Shown: positions 9,860 to 21,335 of the stretch, piece by piece | How positions within the stretch are numbered: the first letter of the stretch is position 1 | Layout: each line of letters opens with the position of its first letter | NCBI GenBank assembly: GCA_023213395.1 | Contig: CM041465.1 | Coordinates: forward strand, 240,753,741 to 240,817,740 | Direction of reading: 5' to 3' | From: Cycas panzhihuaensis | Taxonomy: Eukaryota > Cycadophyta | Length of the DNA: 64,000 bases | The notes under the pieces: model-generated | The model's database searches: none | What the model was told of the DNA's origin: nothing | The model's input: the letters and a program-made list of their open reading frames with translations, nothing else | Position numbers and translations under genes: made by a program

Positions 9860-12800
9860 TGTTTCCCAGCTACTGAGAATGGACATGGGTGGGACAACTC
9901 AGGTAAGCATAGGTGCACTTCTATCCCTTGCCTTTATCAGTTCTAGGAAAGGTGGATTGAAGCACTGCATTTGTATTACATGATTATTGATTCATTGCAT
10001 GATCATCATGCATTCATAGTTTGTCTATACTACACCTTAGCACTTTTTTCAACCAATAATGATTTAGGGATGTGAATCCCATGGTACTTCACAACCCTCC
10101 TCCATGTCTCTACAATACTCCCAAGTACCATTTCAACCTCCGTAGCCCAATCTCATCACCTATCAGTACATCATGACCCTTAGCACCTCGCCTAGGCTTA
10201 GTTGGTGTCCTCTACCTTTTTTTTTTTACTTTTCTGGGAACTTCTCGCCTTTAGTACTTGTCTATTATAGGATTTCCTAAGCCCGATAGCTCTTTCTGAC
10301 CACCTAAATAGAGTGCCATGCCCCTCTAGGCCTGAGTCTTCCTTTTCTTAGAGCTCTCAGGCTTCTTTCTCTTTATTTTTCTTAATGTTCTTACTGCACT
10401 ACAATAAACTTTGTGGTACCACTATAAACTTCATGGCACCACTAAGTTTACTATGGGGCAATTCTCACAATTTATTTTTCAAAATTTGCCACATCTAATT
10501 TTGTATTTATTACAAAATTTCCACATGCCAATGACTCATTTCTTACCCAAGCAGAACTCTAATCATTCAATTGAGCTAGGGTTAGGTTTAAAAACCTAAA
10601 AATGCCCTCATTTTGTCTCCCTCTAACTTATTTTTTCTACCACTTCATCAAAAAATACCCTGTAATAGGATAAAACCTACTACATCAACTTCTCAACCAG
10701 CTACAAAGCCTCTTATAGCTTCAAACACACATCAGCATGCCTATAATATGGCCACCTAAGTTAGGATCACACTCTAAGTGCTCCATCAAGCTCAGATTCT
10801 CCTCTTCACTTCAGTTTCTTTCTAGCTTACCACTCCTTTGGGGTTTCCCACCTACAAAACCCATAAGGTTGGTCTCTCTCCCCCTTTTCTTAGGAAGATC
10901 TACCTCTAATCTGCACACAATAGGTATTTCTAAGCTCATACCTTATTTTCCCTTCCTTTGAGTAACATAAACATAGTTTGTCAATACTTTTACAACACTT
11001 TTTCTCTATTTCTCTACTATAAATGGGAGGCAAACCCCTCTTTTTTTCATTGGTTTCCTTTGGTTCTCTTCACTACTCCCTAGTTGCTTCAAGGAGGCAA
11101 TGAAGAAGAGGCACTCATAGAGAGTGAAAGGAGAAAAGGTAGGGTTTCACACTCAACAAGCCTTCTCCTCAAGGGTAGCCCCCTTCTCTCCTTACCTCTT
11201 CTTTTCTCCATGCTTCCCTTGGGTTTCTAAAGGGTCGTTAGAAGGAAGGTCACTACTGGTAGCAGTGTAGGTATCCCATTGTTGCACTTGTTAGTCCTTG
11301 TTAGTCCTACAGAAGCAGGTTTCCAACTTCCATCCCATATGTCTTCTACCCTTTAGCCTAGCCTTGTCAAATTTGAAAAAGTTGCATGTTGTAACTTTTG
11401 CAACATTAATGACATTTACAATATTATTCACTACTTATATTCTAAAAGTTTGTTGTACTTTCCTCTCTTCATATTTTGGTACTTAGGCAGCATGGAGCAC
11501 TTACTGATCTAGAGGGTTAGCCATTTCAAGGCTAGCCGCCCTCCTTCTCCTTTTACCTCCTTTCCCCAAATATTTTTTATTAAATGACATACAAAAAATG
11601 AAGAACAATATTATGGTGAATATATTTCTTTTAGTTAAGATACATGCATCCTATCATTATCCATATTGTACATCTATCCCATATATATTTTTCACCCCTT
11701 GGGAAAGGGCAAACCTTGTTTGATTGTAGGTCATCTTGTTGCATCTAGAAAACGAAGGAGGTTTTATTCTAGGTACGTTCCTCCCTCTCCAATCATCATT
11801 TCTTTTAGCTCACAAAGTTGTAAGTTAAAGTTGCATTTACCTTTGCATTTCCTTATATTACTTTTTTTTCTTATCTTGTCCTTTGATTTTAAAGGAAGGT
11901 AAGGGAGACTCCCTCTCCTTCTTCATTGGCATCATTCCATTGCACTGTCGATGGTTAGAGAAAAGCGAGGATAGTGGGCATAGTAAGGTTAGTGCTACTT
12001 CGACCATCGTATTCTAGGTACGCCTTGCGCTTTCTTAATTTTCCTTCCTTTCCTCTCCTCTCCTCATTTGTACATCATTTGGAAAAGGAAAAGAAGAAGG
12101 ATTAACTTAGGTTACTTTCACTTAACTAGTTTACTTGCTTCTTTCTAAAGTGCATGTAGAACTTTCGCATGTGCATCCCTTCTACCTTATTACATTGCTT
12201 AGTGACCTTGCATCTTTTGAATGTGTTTTTATGCCATATAGTTGTCCTTTGTAATCTTTCTTTCTTGCATTCAAAAGATAAAGAGAGTGAGATTACATAT
12301 GTGGGTAAAGGAGTGAGAACTTCATATTATTTCTTTACTTTGAAAAGTAACTTCTTCACCCTTAAAAACACATTGTTACATGCACTTCACCCTCTCTATA
12401 TCACTCCATATTGTAACCAACAAACATAAATATTGAGGCATCTCTTTTATTAGTTCCTACCCCTAAGATCCTCTTAGGTTTAGTGCTTTAAGGGCATCCC
12501 CCTTTCAAGGCTGCTTTCTTTATCTTCTCTACTCAGTTTGGTTAGACTACTTTAGTGTGGCCTTTAGGTCAATACCTAAACCGTGAGATTAGTCATCCTC
12601 TTAACCCCTCATGTGCATGTGCCATCTTTCTTTTCCACTAAAAGCATCTCCTTCATACTCCCTTTCTATGTGGGGACCCTTTCCTTCGCTCTTTCTTTCC
12701 TCTCTCCTTTGGCCATCCAAGGATGAGAGGGTCCCTCTTGAGGTTACTTGAGAAACTGAGGAGATCCCTCACTTGCCTATCACTCCTAATTGAGGAAGGG

Positions 12801-12980
12801 TTGCCTCAAAGGAGTTTGTATGCCATTTATAGGTCTCAAACCTATATTTTGATACATGGATGCCTTTTGTGGGTGATTGCTTTCACTTTCCACCATAGGT
12901 CCATAGCTACCCAAGCCATTGATCATTTAGTTTAACCTCATCCGAGTTTAGTTAACCCCCCTAGAGGTGTGATTCCAGAA
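9860..12980 (+). repeat. 3' LTR of element B
   Basis: LTR of about 3.1 kb starting TGTTTCCCAGCTACTGAG. The first 60 bp match the LTRs of A and C, including a CAGGTAAG donor-like site near 9900. The U3 module with GGTACC (10392-10460) and the segment after 12660 (CCATCCAAGG.TG.GAGG) are also shared. The middle is much diverged and instead matches the LTR of F, for example GAGGGTTAGCCATTTCAAGGCTAG at 11511. A and C therefore form one LTR subfamily and B and F another. The 3' end is blurred between about 12950 and 13000, where it abuts the gag of element D. Confidence 0.75.
10390..10462 (+). promoter_or_regulatory. U3 GGTACC module, element B LTR
   Basis: Contains AAACTTTGTGGTACCACTATAAACTTCATGGCACCAC, three relics of the AAA.TT..GTGGTACC repeat unit. 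It is the counterpart of 52672-52738 in C, 37888-37960 in F and 1130-1212 in A. Confidence 0.45.
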
Positions 12981-12984
12981 GCCT

Positions 12985-14760
12985 TTATCATTTAAATTAT
13001 TTATTTGGAAGGCATAGGTTTTCCAACCTTTTTGATAACCACTTAAATTTTGAATATTTCTAAGGCTAAGCATCAATCAACTAACTCTTCATATTTTAAG
13101 GACAAAGTTCTTCTAGGTGTATGTGGGATCTTAAAGTATTAGTAAACATATCAAATAGTAAGCTAGGATCAATATGTAAGTGACAAGCATATACTTGGTC
13201 TGGAAATCTTCTAACAAAGTCTCTTAAGGTCTCATTGTGATTTTATTTGATGGCCAATAAGGATTTAATGCTTAATTCAAAGGGTCTCGATACATTAAAG
13301 TAGTTAATAAAAGAGTCAACTAATTATTAGAATGAAAGGATGAAAGATAAAGGAAGACAATAAAACTATTTCAAGGCATTGCCTTAAAGTAATTTAAGGA
13401 ATAGGCACATTATAACATAATCATGTGACATGAAATCCATACAACCAAGTGCAAATGCCTATATAGGAGAGGTAAGATCTTGAGAGGAATCACTAGAGAA
13501 TTTAGGCAACTTAAGAAGAAAAGGAGGCATCGCTAATAGAAGGATCTCACATGTTAGTGGAGATTTCATGTAATCAAGAAAAGGCCTCCTGGGTCTTAAT
13601 GTAGTAGAACATTGAGACAAGGAGGATGGATGTAGAATAGACAAATGAATAGGTTGTTGTAATTATTGTTATTATTATTATGGTTGTAAAGCATCATGAG
13701 ATGGAAAAGTAGAGGGGGGATTAAACCACACTATAGGATTAACCACAAAGTTGGTTTTGGGTATAGAATATTATGGAAAGATTGGATTAAAAGTAGAAAA
13801 AGATAGACTTGTAGAGTAGGTCTAAGAATTTATGAAGAAGAAGTAGGATTAGAAACTCTCAAAGCTTGTGATTGACTTGCTAAAGTATGAGGATGTATGG
13901 AATGAGTATAAGAAATATATTAAGAAAAGAAAATCATATTAGACACTCTAGGGGATGGTGGGTAAGTTCTAATACCATGAGATAAAATTTTATATGATGT
14001 ATGAGGGGGCAATTAAGTGGTAGAAAAAATAGGATGAGAAGGGGTAACTCTAGTGGTGTAAGAATGAATAGGTTGTAAACTAGGTGAAGTCATAACCACT
14101 TGACTGGAAGTAGGTGCATGAGAGACACTAGGGTTACCATAGGCAAAAATAGTGGTAGTACCCTCATGGATATAAGGTATGGCATGAGGAGAGTATATCC
14201 AAACATGTTGTCTAGGAGGAGAGTAGCTGGGCTTTGAATGAGTTGACTTATGGTCATCAACTTCCTTAAAAAGAGGGGAATGGGATCACAGTAAAGGTCT
14301 AGGTGAAGGAGGGTAAGAAAGACAAGGAGATTAAATAACATCGAGTGAAGGCTCTACCTCTATTAGATTATAATCCTCACCCAAAGGATCAATATAAAGA
14401 TGTCGTTGTGGGGATGGCATGATATGAGTCTCTAGATAAAATAGATCTTGATAACTAGGCATATGTAGTAGAGTAGAAATCCTAGTAAGAGTCATCTAAA
14501 CAAGTGCTGAATATGGTGGAACAAAAGGTGGTTCTTCTTATGCAAAAGAGGGATCTATAAAATAAGGATCATCAGGAATTGATAAGGTTCAAGGTATCCT
14601 TCTTCCATGGGTATGCCATACAATTAGACCAAATCTTCAGGAGGATAAACATAAGTGTTATGAACCTAAAGTTCTAAAGATTCAATATAAGATGATGAGA
14701 CTTCTTGACCAAAGTATGAAAAATGTACTTAAGGATTTAATAAAAGGCCTTAGAGCCTCA
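12985..14760 (-). pseudogene. Element D: gypsy gag, decayed
   Basis: Minus-strand gag of a second gypsy family. It shares an inverted copy with element E at 23640-25383. Matching segments include RPRRPFLDYMKSPLTCEILL (13560-13600 region) against RPFLDFMKSP in E, and the N-terminal proline-rich part at 14090-14440. The capsid-like Retrotrans_gag domain, with LQG.ALKWFYHLP in E, lies at about 13080-13440. Gag would form the particle shell and bind RNA. Numerous stops and shifts are present, and the C-terminus is cut off by the LTR of B near 12985. The lineage is close to the A/B/C/F superfamily in gag but its noncoding parts differ. Confidence 0.7.
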
Positions 14761-16255
14761 AGGAGTGTCTAAGAGTAGGTGTTATATTTTCCATTTATTT
14801 AAAAAGAAGATAAATGGTAGTTCCCCAATACAATCACTAGAAAGATGGTATTGTCTTTAGTGGACCTAAACTAAATATCTCTTAATCAATGGGGTATTCT
14901 CTTTATTTCCATTAGGACTAGGAGATATGGAGTTCAAGAAGACCTAAGTAACCACCTTTTCCTAACTCCTAAGAAGGAGTCTTCACCCAGTTATATCATC
15001 AAGTAAGGTATGAATGAGGGGTTTGACAAAAGGCTTAGATGTATGGGGATGGTAAAATCCATTAACCTACATAACTGAGGTAAAGGAGTTCTAGATTCAG
15101 AGCTACTCTAACAGTATTTTCTTTGTCATTCCTAAGGACTCGTATCCTTTAATCTTTTCAACTTTTTGAGTTTTACTTACATAAAGAGGAGGGTTAAGAA
15201 AATGGAAATTATTTTCTTTCTTCTTTTTTTTTTGTTTTTTTTTGTTTCTTTTTTTATTTAATAAAATGAAACACAATAAACCTAGGCGATCTATGAAGCA
15301 ATAAGGCCTATTTTACCTTTAACCAACAAACAAAAGTAACTAGAACTAGATGCATACAATGTATTTTTGTCTTTTTTTTACTTTAGAGATGAAGCATATT
15401 AATGCAAATATGAAACTATCCTCTAAAATGCAATATGCATACTTCACTATAAAATGAAAATGCACTAACAAGAGATACAACATACCATGCAATTACTGTA
15501 TGCAAGCTTTCAAAGAAATTGACAACATGCAATGTCAATTAAAAGATTTTATGTCACACACATGCAATCTTTTCTTTAAATGAATGTTCTATGATGTAAA
15601 AAGAGAGATTTCAAAGACATGTTACTGCTATTTAAAATGAGCTTTTAGACCTTTTAAAGTTACATGCAAACTACAAAACCCTAATTGTAATTTCTCATAT
15701 AAGATACTAGATACACAACTTTAAGATTCTATCTCAGTTAGAACAAGAAAGACTCCAAAGGATCCTTGAATCTCTAATAGTCTAAAAAATCAAGTGTACT
15801 TTCTATTCAACACTTCAAATTATCTTTTTAATGAAAAGAAAGTAATCTTAAAAGTGAAATTAGTCAAATAATAAAACTATGAAATCATCACTTCTGTCCT
15901 AATGCAAAACATTGCCTTAGAATGGCTCTTTTCTTTCAATTGATGAATTCTTCCTAAGTTTCTCCTTTAAAACAAGTAAAGGAAGAGAAGCGATAAGAAA
16001 TAAGAGCTAAACCACAACCAAACAAAGGCAAAAAGATGATAAGCTACTTAGAACATAAATTATTATATAAGAATAGGAAAGGGTAGCTATTTGAATGGTG
16101 GAGAGATGACCATACCACAACTTAGTCTATCCATTGTAAACCTCATAAAGGATTAGACTTTTAGTTAGTATTCCAAGTCAAAAATATATACAACATCACC
16201 ATAATAACTAGCTAAAAGAAAAAGCAAGTTCTAAGTAAGAGAATAACCTTCAACA
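14761..16255 (-). repeat. Element D: leader and LTR, inner part
   Basis: AT-rich non-coding region running on the minus strand upstream of gag. It is homologous, inverted, to 22290-23640 of element E: the block around ATGGTGGAGAGATGACCATACC (16098) matches GGTCATCTCTCCACCAT near 22415, and ACTTTTTGAGTTTTACTTAC (15164) matches the region near 23365. The border between leader and LTR and the primer site could not be located. There is a T-rich run at 15214-15260. Confidence 0.6.
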
Positions 16256-16480
16256 TGTTGGAAAACTTAACCTACAAAGAAATATTTACAAATAGAACAA
16301 AAGCACCTCTAAGATTGAATAGTACCTTTAAGGTACCCCAAATTATATTAGCAAAACATCCTTATAATAGATATTTCATATAATACACTATATGTGTATT
16401 TATAATACATGACATGATAGTGAGAGTGGGACCCACTTGCATGTGGGACAAAATAAATATGCATTATCAATATTACAACA
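16256..16480 (-). repeat. 3' LTR of the gag-only element
   Basis: 225 bp. On the minus strand it runs from TGTTGTAATATTGATAATGC to TTTTCCAACA, giving TG...CA ends. It matches 19339-19563 along its whole length with scattered substitutions. Confidence 0.85.
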
Positions 16481-16490
16481 CTCCTCTTTA
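16481..16490 (-). other. Polypurine tract of the gag-only element
   Basis: Minus-strand TAAAGAGGAG lies directly before the 3' LTR start TGTTGTAATA. Confidence 0.65.
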
Positions 16491-16889
16491 ATGTACATTT
16501 GGGTCATTTATATTTGCAATGCCTTGTCCTTAGAAATATCTTGAAGATGATATCTTCAACTTGATCCTTGTTTTCAATCTTGTAGTGATGTCTTTGTTGT
16601 AGAATGATGTCTTTATCTTAATTTTTATCTTTAATTCTATACTGATACCTTTGTAAGATGATGTCCTCAACTTGATTTCCATCTTTAATCCTATAATGAT
16701 GATGTCGATGTAGTAGCTCTAGCAAGTGCAAATCTTGATTCTTCATTATGGCTAGTCCAATCTAATTTTGATGAAGATCCTATAAGTAACCATCTTCAAA
16801 TACAACTTGCTTGTCACCATTATCTTATATAAGTTCTTGATTACCATGTACAACAATGATTTCTTCAACCTTTAGAGCGAAATCTTGAT

Positions 16890-17520
16890 CAACTTACATA
16901 CTTTTTGAACTTGAATCAATGCTCAAAGTAAGAGCATCATTTAGACTTAAATCAATACAAGACTCATCTTTTATTAGATCATTAGATTCATATTCATTTT
17001 TCCTTGAAATAATAATGTCATCTAAATAAACCTTAATTGATTTATCACTCTCGTCAATATATTCAACCATTGTTTCTTTACATTCAGTAGAAATTCCATT
17101 AGTACTCATATATTCTTCATCTTAACATGTCATTTCATTAATGTTGATAATACTTTCTTTATCCATTTTCTGTGTATTATAACCATCACTAATCTTACTT
17201 GTCTTTTTAATCATTTGTTGTATCTCTTCAGGAGTTTGTTCAAATACATCCTTTAAAAATTCCCAAGATTCCTTAGCAATACTTGCATGTTGAATCTTAG
17301 GAGTGATGTAATGATATGTAGAAGGAAGATCAACCTTGTTTAATGCAACAATAATCATAACGAATGCCTTTCTATCTTTCTTTCCAAACATTTCCTTTTC
17401 TTATTCATTCTTAGGTATATCATATCCATTAGTAAAAAGCTTCCATAAACCTCTAGCTATGAAAAAACATCATTTTAATCATCTAAAAGAAGTAGTTTTC
17501 TCCATTACACTTAAGTATTA
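16890..17520 (-). pseudogene. UBN2-type gag of the gag-only element
   Basis: The ORF at 17391-17122 reads MFGKKDRKAFVMIIVALNKV and later SIAKESWEFLKDVFEQT, the pattern of the UBN2 gag domain of Ty1/copia elements (A...I...L.......I....AKE.WD.L...F). An open segment before it (to about 17520) adds the usual start with a W/LW segment. Downstream, 17109-16894 is a Ser/Asp-rich acidic tail after one stop. No zinc knuckle is seen. Role: particle formation and RNA packaging. Confidence 0.6.
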
Positions 17521-19324
17521 GAAGAAATAAATCCCTTAAGTAATATTCATTTGTTTCATGAACATATATGACCACATCATTCTCCTCTATCATTACAAGT
17601 GTACCTCCAAATAATGTCCCCTTTTTCTAATGCCCATTAATCAATCTCAACAAAATTTCTCATGTCTTATGTCCTTTATATCACTGACTTTATCATTATG
17701 TCATCACCTTGTCCATCTCTTATATTGCCAAAGAATCAATAAGTATCTGAACCACCATCAAATCAGTGCCTCATAACTTCCATAATGATCATACATGTAA
17801 CATGTCACTATTAAATTTCCAAGACACAACACACCACACTCAATTTTCTAAAACACAAGTCATGTCACTACACCACTCAATAAAGTTTATTCAAATATCT
17901 TCAACAAACTCATCCTTCTTTGCCCATTAGTCAATTAAAGAACACATCATAAAACATACCTAATCTCATCCTTAAAAACATGCCAATAACCTCACATGTA
18001 ATAAGCACCTTATTACCTTAAATCACCATTTTTCTTACCCTCAAATTTACCTTATCATACCTATAAAGCTCCTTCATATAAATCACATTCCAAGGATCAT
18101 TAAGTTGCCATATGCCATCTAACTCATTCATGCAAACACATGCACTATTGCTTTATTACCATACTATATCATTGTCACAATAACTTTCTCATATAAACAT
18201 GTAAGAAAGAACTCAAATTGTCATTAAAAAATCACCATCATGCATCTCAAATTACTAATAGAGTGCTAAATACATTCACATCAACATGACTTAATGTCAT
18301 CTCAAAAAGTACTCTCCCATATATAACACACACAAGAGAGCCTTAAACTGTCACCTTATATTGCACCATCACCCAACTTATTTTGTCATATAAATAACAT
18401 ACAAGAAAGCCTATAATCACCTCATCTCACCTATTAATCATTTCATTTCTTGTCTATAAACTTTCTCATATAAATACATGTAAGGGAGTACCATATCCAT
18501 GCCTCAAATATTGTCAACAAATCATCGTCATACAATAAACACATGCTTACTTCATTATCAAAACAAGACCCTTTTAATAAATAAAAAAATGAATCATTAA
18601 TATCCACAAGTATCACCCATTCATACTATCATCCAAAAGTATCATCTGTTTCCAATAATATATATGTACAATAAATATATTGGGCCCCAAGAGCAATGGT
18701 TCTGTGGCCAAGAAAAATATAATATAAAACCCTTAAATTCGTAAAACATATTTCTAAAAAAATATAGCTCAAAAATACATAAAATATAGATGAAAATGAT
18801 GGTATTTAAAATACAATTCCAATGGTTTAGACAAAATTGAATTTCAATATCTAGATCAAAAGTTATGCCCCTTTTAAGAATTTTACAAGTAGGGTTTCTA
18901 AGGATTATAATAGTATATTTTGATAAACTACTAACAACATTTTACTCTAAACTCTGATCAATCTCAATCCATTTCCATTAGAAAGTAAATTAAAAAATAT
19001 ATAGAATCAAAAAAAAAATTTAAGGTCATTAAGATACATGTAACCAAAGTTATGGCTCTTTGAAGTTGAGGTTGCATATCTATCCCAAAAATACAGTGAT
19101 GGAAAAAAGATAGGCCAAAATTAAGTTTGTTGTAATTTTCACACTTTCACCCTAAGATCTATAGTGCGACCACTCAAAATATATAGAATGAGCCATTTTG
19201 TCTCAAATTTTCTATTACTTTTTAGAAAGTTAACATTTATTCTCTCGAATATGCTTTCAACCCTTAATAGCACCTCCCAAATCACCGCTCCGATACTGAA
19301 TAAAAAACACCTCTCTTAACCTGA
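17521..19324 (-). other. Leader of the gag-only element
   Basis: About 1.8 kb of AT-rich sequence between primer site and gag. Many short CATCA/CATAT-rich stretches occur but no tandem array and no domain. Very long leaders are typical of non-autonomous plant LTR elements. Confidence 0.5.
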
Positions 19325-19338
19325 GCACTATGATACCA
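19325..19338 (-). other. Primer binding site of the gag-only element
   Basis: Minus-strand TGGTATCATAGTGC begins directly after the 5' LTR. It is close to the initiator tRNA-Met complement TGGTATCAGAGC used by most copia elements. Confidence 0.7.
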
Positions 19339-19563
19339 TATTGGAAAACTTAACCTATAAAGAAATATTCATAAACAAAACAAAAGCACCTCCAAGATCA
19401 AATGGTACCCTTAAGGTACCTTAAATTGTATTACCAAAACATCCTTACAATAGATATTTCATATGATACACTATATTTGTATTTATAATACATGACATGA
19501 TAGTGGGAGTGGGACCTACTTGCATGTGGGAGAAAATAAATATGCATTATCAATATTCTAACA
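19339..19563 (-). repeat. 5' LTR of the gag-only element
   Basis: 225 bp, the pair of 16256-16480. The minus-strand start is TGTTAGAATATTGATAATGC; the end TTTTCCAATA has lost the terminal CA by one transition. Confidence 0.85.
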
Positions 19564-20545
19564 AAATAGATAGTAAAATAATAAGATATTACATAGGAAA
19601 GGTTTTACCAATTTAGAAGAACTTTGAGGCTGAAAACTTTGAGAAAAAACTATAAGAGTTGAAGATCAAACCATTAATATTCAAGCACTAGTGAAATAGA
19701 AAGTCACAATATTAAATTCTTCTCTTGATTTCACCCATAAGCATCACCAAAATCAACCTTGAAGTCATAATAGTAACAATCCTAAAAAAATCTCTAAAAA
19801 TCACTAAAAATCCATATAAAACTTGAATAAATTACATACTTACTCTCAATGAGGAACAACCAAACCCTACTCATCATTCTTGAGCATCGAAAAGATAAGA
19901 TTTCATCAAATGTTGGTAGTGGTATGCAAAAATCTAGTACACTAGTCAAGTTTTTCATATATGATAGTAAAAAACATGACCAACCATGTTTTTGGACCTA
20001 CCAAAAATGCAACTTTACTATAAAAATGTGATCGGTCGTATTTTTTAAAACACAAAAAATGTGATAAATGGAAAGCAAAAATTAACTCATTAAAAAGTCA
20101 AAAAAAAAAAATTTAACATAAATTAAAGTATAAATAACTTTATGAATAAGTAAAGAAGCCCAAAATAAGATGAAAATGATGAGTACGAGCCCAAAAATGA
20201 TAAAAGTTTGGGTGAAATTAAGAATAAAACATAAAAATAACAAGTTTTAAAGGAAATATTAGCTTAAATTGATCATGAAGGAAAAATTTTAGTTCCATAG
20301 TCTTAGTCATTAGTATGTGATAGTAAAGTACATATCACATCATCATTCATAATAGATCATAAAGTAAAAATCAATGCATTACTTCATTAAAACATGGCTT
20401 AACTCATCACCAACAAGTTTATCATTAAAACATGGCTTAACTCATCACCAACAAGTTTATCATTTGTTTTCCTTATAAAACCATACCAAAAACTACAACA
20501 AAAGTCAAAAATACAAATAATAGGCCAGGTTTTGGTGAAATAGAT
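19564..20545 (-). repeat. Element D: LTR, outer part
   Basis: Continues the LTR of D beyond the gag-only insertion. It is homologous, inverted, to 21336-22290 of element E. Shared blocks include AAAATGTGATCGGTCGTATTTT (20022) against AATGTGACCGATCATATTTTTC (21867) and CAGGTTTTGGTGAAATAG (20527) against TATTTCACCAAAACCTAG (21340). The last block marks the outer end of the repeat. It contains a 38-bp tandem duplication at 20382-20459. Confidence 0.65.
20382..20459. repeat. Tandem duplication, 38-bp unit, two copies
   Basis: The unit beginning TCATTAAAACATGGCTTAAC and ending AACAAGTTTA occurs twice back to back without mismatch. It is recent compared with the rest of the decayed LTR. Confidence 0.9.
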
Positions 20546-21335
20546 TCTACATCATAATATGAGTCAACTAAAGAGAATGAACTAGTTGAGGAGATGGCCA
20601 AAACTCAAGAGACCTCAACTTAAGTAGATCAACTCATATGACAAGATATCTTGATAGGTATATTCCTAAATACTTTTATCACTCTTTATTTATTTTAACT
20701 TCTATAAATGATGATGCAAGTATTATTTAAGATGCTCTAGAATCAAAAGAGAGCAAACTTTATAAGAAATCCATAGAAGATAAAATGATGACCTTAGAGA
20801 AGAATAAAACATGGGATTTGGTGAAGTTAAGTAATGATAGAAAACTTATTAATAACAAATGGATCTTTAAAAGGAAGTTTGTAGTAGATAGTATCATAGA
20901 AAAGTATAAGGCTTATTTGGTAGCCAAAAGTTATTCATAGGTAAAAAAAAAAAAATTTAGTGAGATAATTTTTCTTATTACAAAGATAACTTCAATTAGA
21001 TTTCTATGGGTTATGGCATCTACTTATGATCTTCAGGTGGATTAAATGGATATAAAGATAATTTTTTTTTATGGTGACCTTATATTGAGATGGATTAAAT
21101 AGATATAAAGATAGCATTTTTTTATGTTGACCTTGATGAAGAAATTTATATATTGTATCTTGAAGATTTTAAAGTTACAGATAGGGAGAATTTAGTGTAT
21201 AGGTTGAAGAAGTCCTTATATGACTTAAAATAGTTAGTGAAGCTATGGGTACTAAAAATTTGATTTAAATATTTTGGGAAATAGGTTTGTGTAGAGAAAA
21301 TTTGATTACTATATCTACTATAAATAAGTTGGTGA
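20546..21335 (+). pseudogene. Copia reverse transcriptase fragment
   Basis: Broken plus-strand fragment of a copia RT between the outer ends of D and E. Recognisable parts are SKLYKKSIEDKMMTLEKNKT and TWDLVKLS, then NNKWIFKRKF (the K.KW.FK.K motif), KAYLVAKSYSQ and YRLKKSLYDLK (the KLKKSLYGLKQ motif near 21200). A partial duplication at 21037-21135, two copies of GGATTAAAT.GATATAAAGATA, lies in the segment usually reading DVKTAFLNG. The active-site YVDD segment and everything after it is missing. It may be older sequence into which D and E both inserted. Confidence 0.7.

Larger units (their letters stand above)
16256..19563 (-). mobile_element. Short non-autonomous LTR element carrying only gag
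   Basis: A 3.3-kb unit on the minus strand with two 225-bp LTRs (16256-16480 and 19339-19563). A primer site TGGTATCATAGTGC lies next to the 5' LTR and a PPT (AAAGAGGAG) next to the 3' LTR. The only protein trace is a UBN2-type gag of copia elements. No protease, integrase or RT can be seen, so it would have relied on proteins from another element. It interrupts the LTR of element D, whose two parts join again by comparison with element E. The flanking pentamers CAACA and AAATA are not a clean target-site duplication. It resembles the published TR-GAG class of gag-only elements. Confidence 0.75.

Noticed and set aside
17521-19324. CATCA/CATAT-rich leader as a CRISPR-like or satellite array
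   Set aside because: There is no constant repeat or spacer length; the similarity is base composition only, and the DNA is plant.
16251-19568. Target-site duplication of the gag-only element
   Set aside because: The flanking pentamers CAACA and AAATA match at only three of five positions, so it is not claimed.
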